From NCBI GenBank assembly GCA_036504995.1, contig DASXUG010000010.1:62001-126000 (forward strand): DNA of 64,000 nucleotides, read 5' to 3'. The notes beneath the pieces were generated by a model. It ran no database searches. It had not been told where the DNA came from and saw only the letters and a list, made by a program, of their open reading frames with translations. The DNA comes from DASXUG01 sp036504995. GTDB lineage: Bacteria > Pseudomonadota > Gammaproteobacteria > Burkholderiales > Methylophilaceae. A program made the position numbers and the translations under genes. This document shows, one piece after another, positions 9,879 through 19,047 of this stretch (position 1 is the first letter of the stretch; every line of letters begins with the position of its first letter).

Positions 9879-9921
9879 ATTTGCTCAAGCCAAGAATCAA
9901 TCAGAACTACGATAGCCACCA

Positions 9922-10887
9922 TTAAATTAACCCAGATGTTGCATAAGCTAATTTAATTCCATCAGGTAGGCTGGTTTTTGCTTTCCAGCCGAGCGAAGCT
10001 AATCGGCTTACATCCATGAGTTTTCTTGGCGTACCATCTGGCTTGGTTGAGTCTAATTCAATATTGCCCTGATAGCCGACAATGGATTGCACCAGTTTTG
10101 CTAATTCAATAATGGTTATATCATCACCCACACCAATATTAATCACGGGCGGTAGGCCATCATTACGATCAGCAGCTAGCAAAGGTTGGTATTGTGCTTC
10201 TGGCAGACTCATCAAGTACACGCATGCATCGGCCATGTCATCGCTATACATCAGTTCACGCCGCGGCGTGCCTGAGCCCCATACGCTGACGGTTGGGCTA
10301 TTAGTTTGCTTGGCTTCGTGAAATTTACGGATAAGCGCGGGTAATACGTGTGAGTTATTCAGATCGTAATTATCTGCTGGACCGTATAAATTAGTTGGCA
10401 TGACAGAGAGGAACTGTGTGCCATATTGACGGTTATAGCTCCAGCATTGCTCGATGCCTGCAATTTTCGCCAAGGCATACGGCCGATTAGTCGGCTCCAG
10501 CTCGCCTGTGAGCAAGTACTCTTCCTTCATCGGCTGCGGCGCAAACTTCGGATAAATGCAGCTTGATCCCAAAAATAGTAAGCGTTTTACCTGATGCTGG
10601 TAACTAGCATGTATCACATTGGTTTGTATCGCCAAATTATCACGCATGAACTCTGCAGGATAGGTGTTATTGGCGTGAATGCCGCCCACCTTGGCCGCTG
10701 CCAGAAATACGTATGCGGGCTGTTCAGTCACAAAAAAATCTTCCACCGCACGTTGCGAAGTTAAATCTAGCTCAGCATGCGTGCGTGTGACAATATTGCT
10801 ATAACCAGCTGCTTGTAGGTTACGCATAAGGGCGGAACCAACCAAGCCACGATGCCCTGCAACATAAATTTTTGCTAATTTATCCAT
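9922..10887 (-). CDS. fcl: GDP-L-fucose synthase
   Basis: A 321-residue SDR-family epimerase/reductase that turns GDP-4-keto-6-deoxy-D-mannose into GDP-L-fucose using NADPH. Seen are the dinucleotide-binding GHRGLVGSAL near the N-terminus, the SSCIYPKFAPQPMKEEYLL segment and a Tyr-x3-Lys catalytic pair in RPYALAKIAG, all typical of Fcl/WcaG. The start is set at the ATG at 10887, since the upstream GTG at 10899 adds four residues not typical of the family. It begins 15 bases after gmd, so the two steps of GDP-fucose synthesis are made together. It feeds the glycosyltransferases of this operon. Confidence 0.95.
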   Translation of the reverse strand: MDKLAKIYVAGHRGLVGSALMRNLQAAGYSNIVTRTHAELDLTSQRAVEDFFVTEQPAYVFLAAAKVGGIHANNTYPAEFMRDNLAIQTNVIHASYQHQVKRLLFLGSSCIYPKFAPQPMKEEYLLTGELEPTNRPYALAKIAGIEQCWSYNRQYGTQFLSVMPTNLYGPADNYDLNNSHVLPALIRKFHEAKQTNSPTVSVWGSGTPRRELMYSDDMADACVYLMSLPEAQYQPLLAADRNDGLPPVINIGVGDDITIIELAKLVQSIVGYQGNIELDSTKPDGTPRKLMDVSRLASLGWKAKTSLPDGIKLAYATSGLI

Positions 10888-10902
10888 ATTGGCTAGCACT
10901 AC

Positions 10903-12000
10903 TTATTGCTCTAGACGGCTAAAAGATGCGTATCCGTGTTTTTTCACGAGCTCATCACGTTGCGCCGTTTTGTAATCGGCAGCAACCATTTCTTTCACTA
11001 GCTCGTCAAAACTGATACGTGGTGTCCAGCCTAGCTTTTCGCGTGCCTTGGTAGCGTCACCCAATAGAGTTTCCACTTCTGTTGGACGGAAATAGCGCGG
11101 GTCTACAGAAACGATACATTTTCCAGTCGCATCGTAGCCTTTTTCATTGACGCCTTCACCCTTCCATGTAATGGACATGCCAAGCTCAGCGGCAGCTACA
11201 TTCACAAACTGACGCACGCTGTATTGCACGCCTGTGGCGATGACAAAATCTTCAGCCTGCTCTTGTTGCAGCATCAGCCATTGCATTTCCACATAGTCTT
11301 TAGCATGGCCCCAATCGCGTAGTGCATCCAAGTTACCAAGATATAAGCAATCCTGTAAACCTAGCTTGATGCGCGCTAGGGCGATGGTGATTTTACGCGT
11401 GACAAACGTTTCACCGCGCACAGGGCTTTCGTGGTTAAACAAAATGCCGTTACATGCATAAATACCATAAGCTTCACGGTAGTTAACGGTAATCCAGTAG
11501 GCATAGAGTTTTGCAACTGCGTATGGGCTACGTGGATAAAATGGAGTAGTTTCTTTTTGTGGAATTTCTTGCACTAAACCATAAAGCTCAGAGGTTGAAG
11601 CCTGATAAAACTTGGTTTTTTTCTCCAGGCCGATAATGCGAATAGCCTCTAAAATACGCAAAGCGCCTAAAGCATCAGAGTTGGCAGTATATTCCGGCTC
11701 TTCAAAACTAACCGCTACGTGACTTTGTGCGGCTAGATTATAAATTTCATCTGGTTGAACCAATTGTATAATACGAATTAAGCTGGATGAGTCTGTTAAA
11801 TCGCCATGATGTAAAATAAAGCGACGATTGACCTCATGCGGGTCTTGATACAAATGGTCGATACGATCTGTGTTAATAAGTGATGTGCGACGTTTGATGC
11901 CATGCACAACATAGCCCTTCTCTAACAACAACTCTGCTAAGTACGAACCATCTTGACCTGTTACACCTGTAATTAGCGCGACTTTTCTTCCTGAATCCAT
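10903..12000 (-). CDS. gmd: GDP-mannose 4,6-dehydratase
   Basis: A 365-residue SDR-family dehydratase that converts GDP-D-mannose to GDP-4-keto-6-deoxy-D-mannose, the first step to GDP-L-fucose and related deoxysugars. The NADP-binding ITGVTGQDGSYLAE is near the N-terminus. Also visible are GIKRRTSLINTDRIDHLY, the catalytic region with STSELYG and YAVAK, and NGILFNHESPVRGETFVTRK, all diagnostic of Gmd. The start is the ATG at 12000, preceded by AGGAAG; a TTG three codons earlier is too close to that site. Its place between epsG and xrtB is unusual for exosortase-B clusters. Confidence 0.96.
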   Translation of the reverse strand: MDSGRKVALITGVTGQDGSYLAELLLEKGYVVHGIKRRTSLINTDRIDHLYQDPHEVNRRFILHHGDLTDSSSLIRIIQLVQPDEIYNLAAQSHVAVSFEEPEYTANSDALGALRILEAIRIIGLEKKTKFYQASTSELYGLVQEIPQKETTPFYPRSPYAVAKLYAYWITVNYREAYGIYACNGILFNHESPVRGETFVTRKITIALARIKLGLQDCLYLGNLDALRDWGHAKDYVEMQWLMLQQEQAEDFVIATGVQYSVRQFVNVAAAELGMSITWKGEGVNEKGYDATGKCIVSVDPRYFRPTEVETLLGDATKAREKLGWTPRISFDELVKEMVAADYKTAQRDELVKKHGYASFSRLEQ

Positions 12001-12102
12001 GTTGCTCAACTTCCTATCTCAACTTTTAACTAAATTACTTACTAGATTATTCATATACTTAAAATTTGATCATCCCAAAATTTAATGTTCTCGCGCTAGC
12101 CA

Positions 12103-12984
12103 TTAAAATTCGTTGACTACAGCACCAACAATTTGCGCACCTGTCATCAGCATTTGGTCACGTACTTGCGTTAACTCTGCTAGACGTGTTTCGTTTAGCT
12201 TTGAAACCAGTAATACGCCTTCGCAAGCTTTTGCTGTAGTTTGCACATCCGAGCTATTATTGGCAGGTGCATTATCTACAATCACCACATCATATTGCGA
12301 TTGCGCCTGATTCATCAGTGCAGCAAAACTAGCACGACCAAGTAGCTCTTGCGGGTTAGGCGGAATGGTACCCGCGCCTAGAACAGTTAAATCTACAAAC
12401 GATGGCACTTTAACCGCGACTTCAGAAAAGCCTGCTCTCGCCGCCAACACGTCTGACAAGCCTCGTGACTCTTTAATATTGAACAACTTTTGCTGCGTTG
12501 GGTTTCTTAAATTCGCATCAATCAATAGGGTATGTTCGCCTAATTGAGAAAACACAATCGCCAAGTTGGCCGCTAAGTGACTCGCGCCCTCACCGCCATT
12601 CGGTGATATCACAGCTAAGGCTTTGTGACCTTCATTAAACCAGCGCAAGATCAACTGTGTACGCAATGCACGCAATGCTTCAACTTGCGGTGAAAACGGT
12701 GTATAGGCCGCCACTAAGGACTGACTAAAACCACCCTCAGTCGGATGCAAATAAGGGTAATCAAACTGTAAAGACAGTACGTAGCGAATATCATCTTCGG
12801 TAATCAAGCGTAGCTTTTGCGCAGCCTCACCAAAACGGATATCTTCACGTTTCTGCAATTGAATGACGCGCTCTGCGTCTTCCGCAGTAATTTTGCCCAT
12901 ATCAAGCAATATTTTGCCGATATTTAACTCTTGCTTACGACTAGCAACAGAAGATGAATTTGCTTGCATGTTAATCATATCCAT
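12103..12984 (-). CDS. epsG: Chain-length tyrosine-kinase-like protein EpsG
   Basis: A 293-residue cytoplasmic protein of the bacterial tyrosine kinase/ParA-like family that partners EpsF to control polymer length and export. Residues about 20-80 form a small helical domain resembling the MshEN/GspE N-terminal domain (NIGKILLDMGKITAEDAERV). The kinase-like core follows: AVISPNGGEGASHLAANLA (Walker A region, 124-142), LLIDANLRNP (Walker A', Asp156) and VVIVDNAP. The invariant P-loop lysine is replaced by Ala134, and no C-terminal tyrosine cluster is present (the end is GAVVNEF). Thus activity as an autokinase is doubtful, although operon position and fold are clear. It lies 12 bases after epsF. 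Confidence 0.88.
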   Translation of the reverse strand: MDMINMQANSSSVASRKQELNIGKILLDMGKITAEDAERVIQLQKREDIRFGEAAQKLRLITEDDIRYVLSLQFDYPYLHPTEGGFSQSLVAAYTPFSPQVEALRALRTQLILRWFNEGHKALAVISPNGGEGASHLAANLAIVFSQLGEHTLLIDANLRNPTQQKLFNIKESRGLSDVLAARAGFSEVAVKVPSFVDLTVLGAGTIPPNPQELLGRASFAALMNQAQSQYDVVIVDNAPANNSSDVQTTAKACEGVLLVSKLNETRLAELTQVRDQMLMTGAQIVGAVVNEF

Positions 12985-12996
12985 AATTCATCACCC

Positions 12997-14415
12997 TTAC
13001 GCGAATCGCTTACGTGGTTTAAATTTACCACGCAATTGTTGCAGAAATTGTTTTAGCGGATTAGTTTTGCTTGACTGATTACCACTCATTGAAAATACTG
13101 GCACCCCTAATATATCGCCAATATCATCTGCGCTTCTCACGCGACGATCTAACATTTCAGTCATGATACCTGCGCCAATCGCGAGTAAGCCGCCGACAAA
13201 TATAGATAAAAGTACATTTAAGAAAATTCTAGGACTGCTAGCAAATGGTGGCGGGCTGGCAATACTAAGTACGGCAATATCCGTTTGATTCGCTTGTGAC
13301 TCGATAGTAGTTTGACTATAACGCTGATTCAAAACTTCTAAGCTATGCTGTGCATTTTCCACATCTTTTTCAAGCACAGACATTTCATCACGCGTGCGAT
13401 TAAACTCGAGTAACTTTTTCTTCTGCAGTTCAACTTGTTTGCGTAAATCATCCTCACGCTGCTTGTTAATTTTGGCAGACCCACTAACAACCCCAGATGC
13501 ACGACGAATTTCTTCTTGCAATTGCGACTTAATTTTATCGAGCTCAGCTTGAGCCGCAATGTACTGGGGATGGTTTTTTGCTAAATGCTGCGACAATTCG
13601 GCTAGCTTAGATTCAGCCCTAGCGGCATCTGTTTTTAAGCTTTGGACAATAGGCGTGGCCGCAACATCAGGGGAATCAGCGGTATTATTGTGTGCGCTTT
13701 GTGTGCGAGACTCGGCCTCAATTGCTTGCGATTGCGCAGCACTTAATTGTGCAGACAGTTCATTTAAGCGGTTCATTTCAACATCAGCTTGTGCCATCAC
13801 ACTAGTAATGCCGTGCTCTTGTTGATAACTTGATAATTTTGCTTGTGCTTCTTGCAACTGTTTACGGGCTTTTGTAATTTGCTCTTCAAAATAGGTAGAG
13901 GCCGTGTGTGCTGGATCCATCTTTAATTGCAACACCACTTTTTTATAGTTTTCTGCGAATTTATTAGCAATAATCGCTGCGAAGTTAGGATCTGAGCCCT
14001 GAAAAGAAATCTGCATCACGCTACTTTCACGTGAAGGGCGCGCTTCTAAATTCTGAACTAAACGGTCAGCCAACCAAACTTTAATACTACCCTCACCGCC
14101 TGTGGCCTTATTAAACTGAGCTTTCACTGCATCATTATCGGTGAGCTTTAAGTCTTCAACCACTTTAAGCGCCACTGTCTGGCTTTTGATAATGTCTACC
14201 TGCGTAGGCATATAGCCAGGCATCATCTGCGCTGGCAATGTTAAGCCAGTCACTGGATCTACGCCTTTATAGTTAAGCACTAGTGATGTAACTGCAGTAT
14301 AGGTTTTAGGGAGTAACTCACTAATCACCAATGTACCAATTACGATGATGAAAAATGTATACAACACCACTTTATAGCGGGCTTTAAGTATCAGTAAAAA
14401 CTGTATGAAGTTCAT
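12997..14415 (-). CDS. epsF: Chain-length determinant protein EpsF (Wzz/PCP family)
   Basis: A 472-residue polysaccharide copolymerase. It has an N-terminal membrane helix (about 15-35), a Wzz domain and a long periplasmic coiled-coil region (about 170-390). A second membrane helix (about 405-430) precedes a basic cytoplasmic tail. The SPRIFLNVLLSIFVGGLLAIG segment just before the tail is the usual proline-rich second-helix region. It would set polymer length and connect the Wzy polymerase to the outer-membrane channel EpsE, with EpsG acting as the separate cytoplasmic partner. The tail after the second helix lacks a kinase domain, which is supplied in trans. Confidence 0.93.
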   Translation of the reverse strand: MNFIQFLLILKARYKVVLYTFFIIVIGTLVISELLPKTYTAVTSLVLNYKGVDPVTGLTLPAQMMPGYMPTQVDIIKSQTVALKVVEDLKLTDNDAVKAQFNKATGGEGSIKVWLADRLVQNLEARPSRESSVMQISFQGSDPNFAAIIANKFAENYKKVVLQLKMDPAHTASTYFEEQITKARKQLQEAQAKLSSYQQEHGITSVMAQADVEMNRLNELSAQLSAAQSQAIEAESRTQSAHNNTADSPDVAATPIVQSLKTDAARAESKLAELSQHLAKNHPQYIAAQAELDKIKSQLQEEIRRASGVVSGSAKINKQREDDLRKQVELQKKKLLEFNRTRDEMSVLEKDVENAQHSLEVLNQRYSQTTIESQANQTDIAVLSIASPPPFASSPRIFLNVLLSIFVGGLLAIGAGIMTEMLDRRVRSADDIGDILGVPVFSMSGNQSSKTNPLKQFLQQLRGKFKPRKRFA

Positions 14416-14448
14416 TATTTATCCTAATAGAAAACGCAAAATGACTGC

Positions 14449-15504
14449 TTAAAACAAGCCTTCACGCACAAATACCACATCATTTGGTTGAAGAGTATCG
14501 CCTTCATTCGCTGTGATAATTTGTACCACACCTTTTGCGTCTCTACGTTTCACTCTGACATTGTGTTCCGTACCACGAGGCGTTAAGCCGCCACCTGTTG
14601 CTAAGGCCTGTGAAACCGTCATATTACGCTCCAACCTAAATGCCCCAGAACGTTGCACTTCACCATAAATATAAAACACTGGGTAACGCGGCACATAGAT
14701 AGAATCGCCATTCATCAACTCAATATTAGCGGCTAAATTACCTTCTTTATATAGTGAATCCACATCTACTTCAGACCTCGTAACTTCACCGTTGCGCTTT
14801 GTAATAACAACAACTTTATCATCACCGCTCGGCGCAATACCACCAGCCTGAGAGATAAAATCAGTAATAGTTCTTACGTTGCCAACAATTGAGTACTTAC
14901 CAGGGCGGCCAACCTGACCCAACACAGAAACTTCTCTTGAACTAATATAAATGATGTCACCACTAGAAATGCTAGGATTACTCATTTGATTTCCGCTTTT
15001 AAATAAATCACGTAAATCATACTCACGCTTTACTGTGCCACCATTCGCCTCTTTAATAATGGTTACAATTTCCGAGCCATTACCATTAGAGCCACCAGCT
15101 AACGCTAAGGCTTCGGCTAGATTAATGGATTGATCCAAGACGTATTTACCTGGCTTCATCACATCACCTAAGATAGATACGGATTGGCTTTGATACTGAA
15201 CTACACTAATATTGACTTGCGGATCTTTAATATATCCACCTCGCTCTAATAGCTTCGCAATCTTTTTCTCTGCTATAGAGACACTATCTCCAGCAACTTT
15301 GACTTCCCCTAACAAAGGAAAGGTAATAGCACCACCAACTGTAACGCGAGTCTCAGTTGCCAAATCAGGGTTGCTATATACGTTGATTTTGATCACATCT
15401 CCAGCACCCAGCAAATACTCCTGTTTATCTTTCTCAGCCGCGCTTAAGCTAAAAGATAGTAGCAACAAAGACAAACAGATCCATTTACATAAATTAACAA
15501 CCAT
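14449..15504 (-). CDS. epsE: Polysaccharide export outer-membrane protein EpsE (Wza family)
   Basis: A 351-residue periplasmic/outer-membrane export protein. A signal peptide (ending about LSLSAA, residue 24) precedes the Poly_export domain (YLLGAGDVIKINVYSNPDL, residues about 30-110). It is followed by successive SLBB repeats with the signature VSILGDVMKPGKY, VSVLGQVGRPGKYS and YIYGEVQRSGAFRLE. These form the ring of the export channel through which the polymer leaves. No lipobox cysteine is visible at the signal cleavage site, unlike E. coli Wza. It is encoded 33 bases upstream of epsF, in the standard order of exosortase-B loci. Confidence 0.93.
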   Translation of the reverse strand: MVVNLCKWICLSLLLLSFSLSAAEKDKQEYLLGAGDVIKINVYSNPDLATETRVTVGGAITFPLLGEVKVAGDSVSIAEKKIAKLLERGGYIKDPQVNISVVQYQSQSVSILGDVMKPGKYVLDQSINLAEALALAGGSNGNGSEIVTIIKEANGGTVKREYDLRDLFKSGNQMSNPSISSGDIIYISSREVSVLGQVGRPGKYSIVGNVRTITDFISQAGGIAPSGDDKVVVITKRNGEVTRSEVDVDSLYKEGNLAANIELMNGDSIYVPRYPVFYIYGEVQRSGAFRLERNMTVSQALATGGGLTPRGTEHNVRVKRRDAKGVVQIITANEGDTLQPNDVVFVREGLF

Positions 15505-15578
15505 AATTAATACTCTCGCTTAAGCACTTGCACGCAAGTGCTAAATAAATAGAAATTTGAAACAGCCATTAGCCTCAA

Positions 15579-16538
15579 CTACAAGCCAGATATGCCTTTT
15601 TCTAACACTTTCTTTTCTTTGTTTTCTGCTGAATCAGCTTTAGTAGCTGGTGCAGACTCGGCTTTTGTATCGGCTAATTTAGGTTTTGCACTGTCTTTCA
15701 TATCAGCAAAATCACCTAAATACTCAATCTTGGCTTCCTTGTTCAATTTTTCCATTTCACTCTTGGCTAGTTCATTTTTGTTTTTATTGGTGAAGTAGCG
15801 CTCAATAATCGGTTTAGCTTTTTCTAAATCAATTGGTTGATTTTCAGATTTAGCCACTTGAACTATATTGATAGAGCGACCTGTATTTACCACCACCAAA
15901 TCACCATCATTCATTGTTTGCAACTTACCTAACAAACCTGCTGGAATTTGTTCGGCAGGCTTCACGTTAGTATTAGCTTGTAACTCGTAGTTTTTAGCTT
16001 TTAACTCATTGGCAATTTCGTTCATGGTCTTGCCAGATGAAGCGATACTTTGCACCTCTTGCATTTGCTCAGGCGTAGCCTTAATTGCTAACTCAGCCAA
16101 ACTATAAACACGGCGCTTCTCGAACAAAGCTGGATTTTGTTTATAAAAATCTTCTATCTCAGATGGGGTTGGTTTACCTGCTTTAGCCATTTGCTGCTCA
16201 AGGTAAACAGAAGCCAAAATCTCACTTTTGGAAGCTTCAATCGCTTGTAAAACGCGAGGATCGCGATCTAACTTTGCATCAATCGCTTTTTGTTTTAATA
16301 ATTCTTGATTCACCAGTTTGGACAATACCTCTCTTGCCGCGAGCTTACTCTTGTCTTTATCTAAGGCGCCCAAACGTGCGAGCTGGAAATTGATTTGATG
16401 TATAGAAATTTCATCTCCATTCACTTTAGCCACCACTTGCGTAGCGCCACCTTCAGATTTATGTCCACAGGCGGCTAACCCTAAGGCAATCAATATGCCC
16501 ACTAAAGCTTTGCGTGTGAAAGAGTGTGTTACATTCAT
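15579..16538 (-). CDS. epsD: EpsD-family peptidyl-prolyl cis-trans isomerase lipoprotein
   Basis: A 319-residue lipoprotein with lipobox LAAC (Cys24) at the end of the signal peptide. The body resembles the SurA/PpiD N-terminal chaperone region (VNGDEISIHQINFQLARLG, LVNQELLKQKAIDAKL, about residues 38-110) and a parvulin-like domain (about 130-250). The last 50 residues are charged and Ala/Lys-rich. EpsD proteins occur in exosortase-B loci and probably help fold the outer-membrane parts of the export machine. The RBS (AGAGGA) upstream of ATG 16538 supports the start. It follows epsL after a 159-base gap. Confidence 0.9.
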   Translation of the reverse strand: MNVTHSFTRKALVGILIALGLAACGHKSEGGATQVVAKVNGDEISIHQINFQLARLGALDKDKSKLAAREVLSKLVNQELLKQKAIDAKLDRDPRVLQAIEASKSEILASVYLEQQMAKAGKPTPSEIEDFYKQNPALFEKRRVYSLAELAIKATPEQMQEVQSIASSGKTMNEIANELKAKNYELQANTNVKPAEQIPAGLLGKLQTMNDGDLVVVNTGRSINIVQVAKSENQPIDLEKAKPIIERYFTNKNKNELAKSEMEKLNKEAKIEYLGDFADMKDSAKPKLADTKAESAPATKADSAENKEKKVLEKGISGL

Positions 16539-16697
16539 CTTATATCCTCTGAGAAATATTTAAATTGATTATTGTCATCATAGACGGGGCTGCTTACAGC
16601 AATACAAGCATTGTTACGTGCAGATTATCATTCTGAGAATATCATCATATGTCAATTATGTTACAAAATTATTAATTTTTTCGAGGTGTGCTATACA

Positions 16698-17936
16698 CTA
16701 GAAATCATATCGGAGAGTGGCACTAAGCGTATTATCTTTAATGTTATAAACGTTCACATTTGAAGTTCTGTTTTCAGCAGAGTAGTTCGTTTGCAAAAGT
16801 AGCTTACGTGTCATTTGATAGTTTAGAAACATATTTAGATTTCTAAATTGATCTCTACGCTCTTCAGTAGTGCCTGCAAAAACACCGCTACTGCCTAAGT
16901 AAGCACGATCTTGGTATAACGCACTCCCGCCCAATGAAATCTTACTGGTAGCTTGCCAGGTTGGTCGTATCGAAAAGCCCGTGGACTCCACAAAAGTTGA
17001 AAGAACATCCTGTACGGCCGATACCTCTTTAAACGCTGAAAATAACACATCAGTATGCGTTGTCAGCGCGTAATCTAAGGTCCAGTTCTGGCTCAATCCT
17101 GTAAAGTTGCGATTGCTGTGACCTGGATAATCCAATTCAACAAAAGAAACAGTTGCGTTTATTTTAGTTAATTTTGTAGGTGACCAACCAAAGGTGCTAA
17201 TGATTTCACGTTGACTGTTGCTATCACCAAACAACTGCAACTGCAGTCCGATACGGTCAGGATAATTTGAAGTGGTGTCTCGTAAGGAAACGCGTACTTT
17301 GCTTAGCGCAGCATTCTCATACTGGACGCCAAGCTCTACCGCATCGCTATCACTATTGAGCACCCTGCTATCAATGCTACTATTATCGTATTGACTTTGT
17401 TCATACGAAGCAAAGGCGAGCCAACTTGGATGAAACTGCCAATTAATTTTGCCTAGTTCGCGTGTTGTAGTTCTTAAATTCTTAAGCGTTGATCTTATCT
17501 CAGCAAAACCAGGTGCAGATTCTGACTGTGTGTAGCTGAGGACTCCATTAACATGATTGCCGAATTGCCAAACCCAAGCTGCGCTTGCATTATTGCCTGT
17601 ATAGTCAAGAAGTTTAAAACGATCAAACTTATTATCACTCAAGCCTAAGCCTAAATTAAGCTGCTGGCGACTGAGTCGAATCCCGACATTTACGCCAGCA
17701 TTCAAACTGGTCATCGTATCACCCATAGCCGTTGTGCCAAATGCAGCTTTGGCTTGAGATTCATTTGAAAAACGGAAAATATTATCATCGTACATGGCAG
17801 TTGCAGAAACATAGGGGCGAATATCTACTATCCCGTTCTCAATCGCAAACACCGTGCCAGAACACTGGCTATAGAACAAGACAAGCACATAGCTCATTGT
17901 TCTTATGTATTTTTTATTTGGGCGCTTACTTAACAT
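16698..17936 (-). CDS. epsL: EpsL-like outer-membrane beta-barrel protein of the exopolysaccharide operon
   Basis: A 412-residue protein with a signal peptide (basic KRPNKKYIR, then a hydrophobic run ending TVFA, about residue 31). A beta-barrel-like body follows, of alternating polar and hydrophobic strands ending in an aromatic residue (SATLRYDF), the usual outer-membrane barrel signature. It fits the EpsL/putative exosortase-B-associated barrel family, whose member begins these operons. The role is probably structural or in export at the outer membrane. The start at 17936 is not certain: a second in-frame ATG at 17897 would leave almost no basic N region. It is the first gene after the predicted promoter at 17949-17978. 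Confidence 0.8.
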   Translation of the reverse strand: MLSKRPNKKYIRTMSYVLVLFYSQCSGTVFAIENGIVDIRPYVSATAMYDDNIFRFSNESQAKAAFGTTAMGDTMTSLNAGVNVGIRLSRQQLNLGLGLSDNKFDRFKLLDYTGNNASAAWVWQFGNHVNGVLSYTQSESAPGFAEIRSTLKNLRTTTRELGKINWQFHPSWLAFASYEQSQYDNSSIDSRVLNSDSDAVELGVQYENAALSKVRVSLRDTTSNYPDRIGLQLQLFGDSNSQREIISTFGWSPTKLTKINATVSFVELDYPGHSNRNFTGLSQNWTLDYALTTHTDVLFSAFKEVSAVQDVLSTFVESTGFSIRPTWQATSKISLGGSALYQDRAYLGSSGVFAGTTEERRDQFRNLNMFLNYQMTRKLLLQTNYSAENRTSNVNVYNIKDNTLSATLRYDF

Positions 17937-17948
17937 GCGTGACTCAAT

Positions 17949-17978
17949 ATATTATCCACTTCACTTAATTATTGCCAA
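17949..17978 (-). promoter_or_regulatory. Candidate sigma-70 promoter of the exopolysaccharide operon
   Basis: Read on the minus strand, TTGGCA (17973-17978) is followed after 18 bases by TAATAT (17949-17954), close to the -35/-10 consensus. It lies directly upstream of epsL. It would leave a very short leader to the ATG at 17936, so either translation starts a little later or this is not the main promoter. Confidence 0.35.
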
Positions 17979-18081
17979 AATGACATACCCATTTTATGAA
18001 ATTAACAGTACCGCTCTGTTGACAATGGTTATTCTAGCGCTTATGAAAAGTTGCTCGAATGCAACAAGGAAATGATACTAG
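17979..18081. other. Intergenic region between the epsL promoter and the envelope-operon terminator
   Basis: Together with the adjoining promoter and terminator this fills the 345-base gap between epsL and the coiled-coil gene. A 72-codon minus frame at 18041-18259 crosses the terminator hairpin and is not believed to be a gene. A second weak promoter-like TTGTCA lies near 18020. Confidence 0.4.
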
Positions 18082-18111
18082 AAAAAACCATACCAAAGCA
18101 TTTTGATATGG
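18082..18111 (-). terminator. Rho-independent terminator of the ExbB-TonB-porin operon
   Basis: On the minus strand a stem of CCATA/TATGG plus CAAA/TTTG with one mismatch and a four-base loop is followed by TTTTTT. It lies 170 bases after the coiled-coil gene and upstream of epsL, so it separates the two transcripts. Confidence 0.8.
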
Positions 18112-18281
18112 TAGTGGGTGCCATGCTTTGCGTCACAATAAGAAAGCGCCAACGTTTGATGTAGTCTAAAAAAAATTCTAAGCCAACAGTTACTTGGCTG
18201 TTATTAGCCAAAGTGGTTAAATTCACACAACCAATCACTCTCATCAAGCCAGCCAACATAGTAGTACCCGAACCACCTTAA

Positions 18282-19007
18282 CTAATGGCTAGTTGAAATA
18301 ATTCGAGACTCCTCCAACTTATCCCGATAATCTTGCATCGTATTCTCAAGCTGAACACGTTTTAACTGGGTAAACTTTTCGGTTCTGAGTGCTATTTCAT
18401 ATTCGCTAGGCTTTTCAAAGGTTTTAATTAAATCCAAACCAAAGCCGTACAATTTAGTATTTTTCTGCTCGCACAATTCAATACGCGCACTCTTCTGTTG
18501 GATAGTAGCCAATTGCTCCTTGCGCTGACCCTCCCCCACTTTTAAATCATTTTGCGCCACTTGATATTTCTCGGCGAGCTCCGCTAAGTTTTGCTTGGTT
18601 GACTCCAATTGTGCTTCAGTTTTCTGTAGCTTATCATCAAGTGCAATCTTTTCAGTCGTCAGCGATTTCACTTCTGCGATTGCATTAGCCGCTTTACGCT
18701 CTGAAGCGCTCAACTTTTTGGACAAACTGGCAGCAAGCTCTTCACTCTTTTTAGCTCTATCCTCAGCTTCAACAGCAGCTTTTTTCGCACCGTCAATTTG
18801 TGATTGCAAATCAGTTTTTTCTTGCTCAGCTTGTTGCAGTTGTTGAGCCATTTGCTGTAAACGACGCGCTGATTTATCTTTCTTTTCAGCAGCGCTAGCA
18901 TCAAACGATGTTAATGCGATAAGCCCAATCAACGAAACCACAATCACTTTCAAGTTGAATTTTGGTATAGCTTTTTCAACAACATTTAGATTTAATAAAT
19001 CAAGCAT
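18282..19007 (-). CDS. Periplasmic coiled-coil protein of unknown function, last gene of the ExbB/TonB-like operon
   Basis: A 241-residue protein with one N-terminal hydrophobic segment (KVIVVSLIGLIALTSFDASA), probably a signal peptide or anchor. About 130 residues of strongly charged, heptad-like Gln/Glu/Lys/Ala sequence follow (coiled coil, about 45-175). A short C-terminal region has a Cys at CEQKNTKLYGFGLDLIKTFE. I chose the ATG at 19007 (GGAT about 8 bases upstream) over a TTG at 19016. It is not a recognised named family. Operon position after the porin and ahead of a terminator suggests a periplasmic spacer or scaffold for the ExbB-ExbD-TonB-porin assembly; this is inference. Confidence 0.75.
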   Translation of the reverse strand: MLDLLNLNVVEKAIPKFNLKVIVVSLIGLIALTSFDASAAEKKDKSARRLQQMAQQLQQAEQEKTDLQSQIDGAKKAAVEAEDRAKKSEELAASLSKKLSASERKAANAIAEVKSLTTEKIALDDKLQKTEAQLESTKQNLAELAEKYQVAQNDLKVGEGQRKEQLATIQQKSARIELCEQKNTKLYGFGLDLIKTFEKPSEYEIALRTEKFTQLKRVQLENTMQDYRDKLEESRIISTSH

Positions 19008-19047
19008 AATTCGCAATCCGTTTATATGATTCAGTTAAATTCGGTAC

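Noticed and set aside
18041..18259. A 72-codon minus-strand frame upstream of epsL
   Set aside because: It runs through a good terminator hairpin with its T run, has no domain and no clear ribosome binding site.
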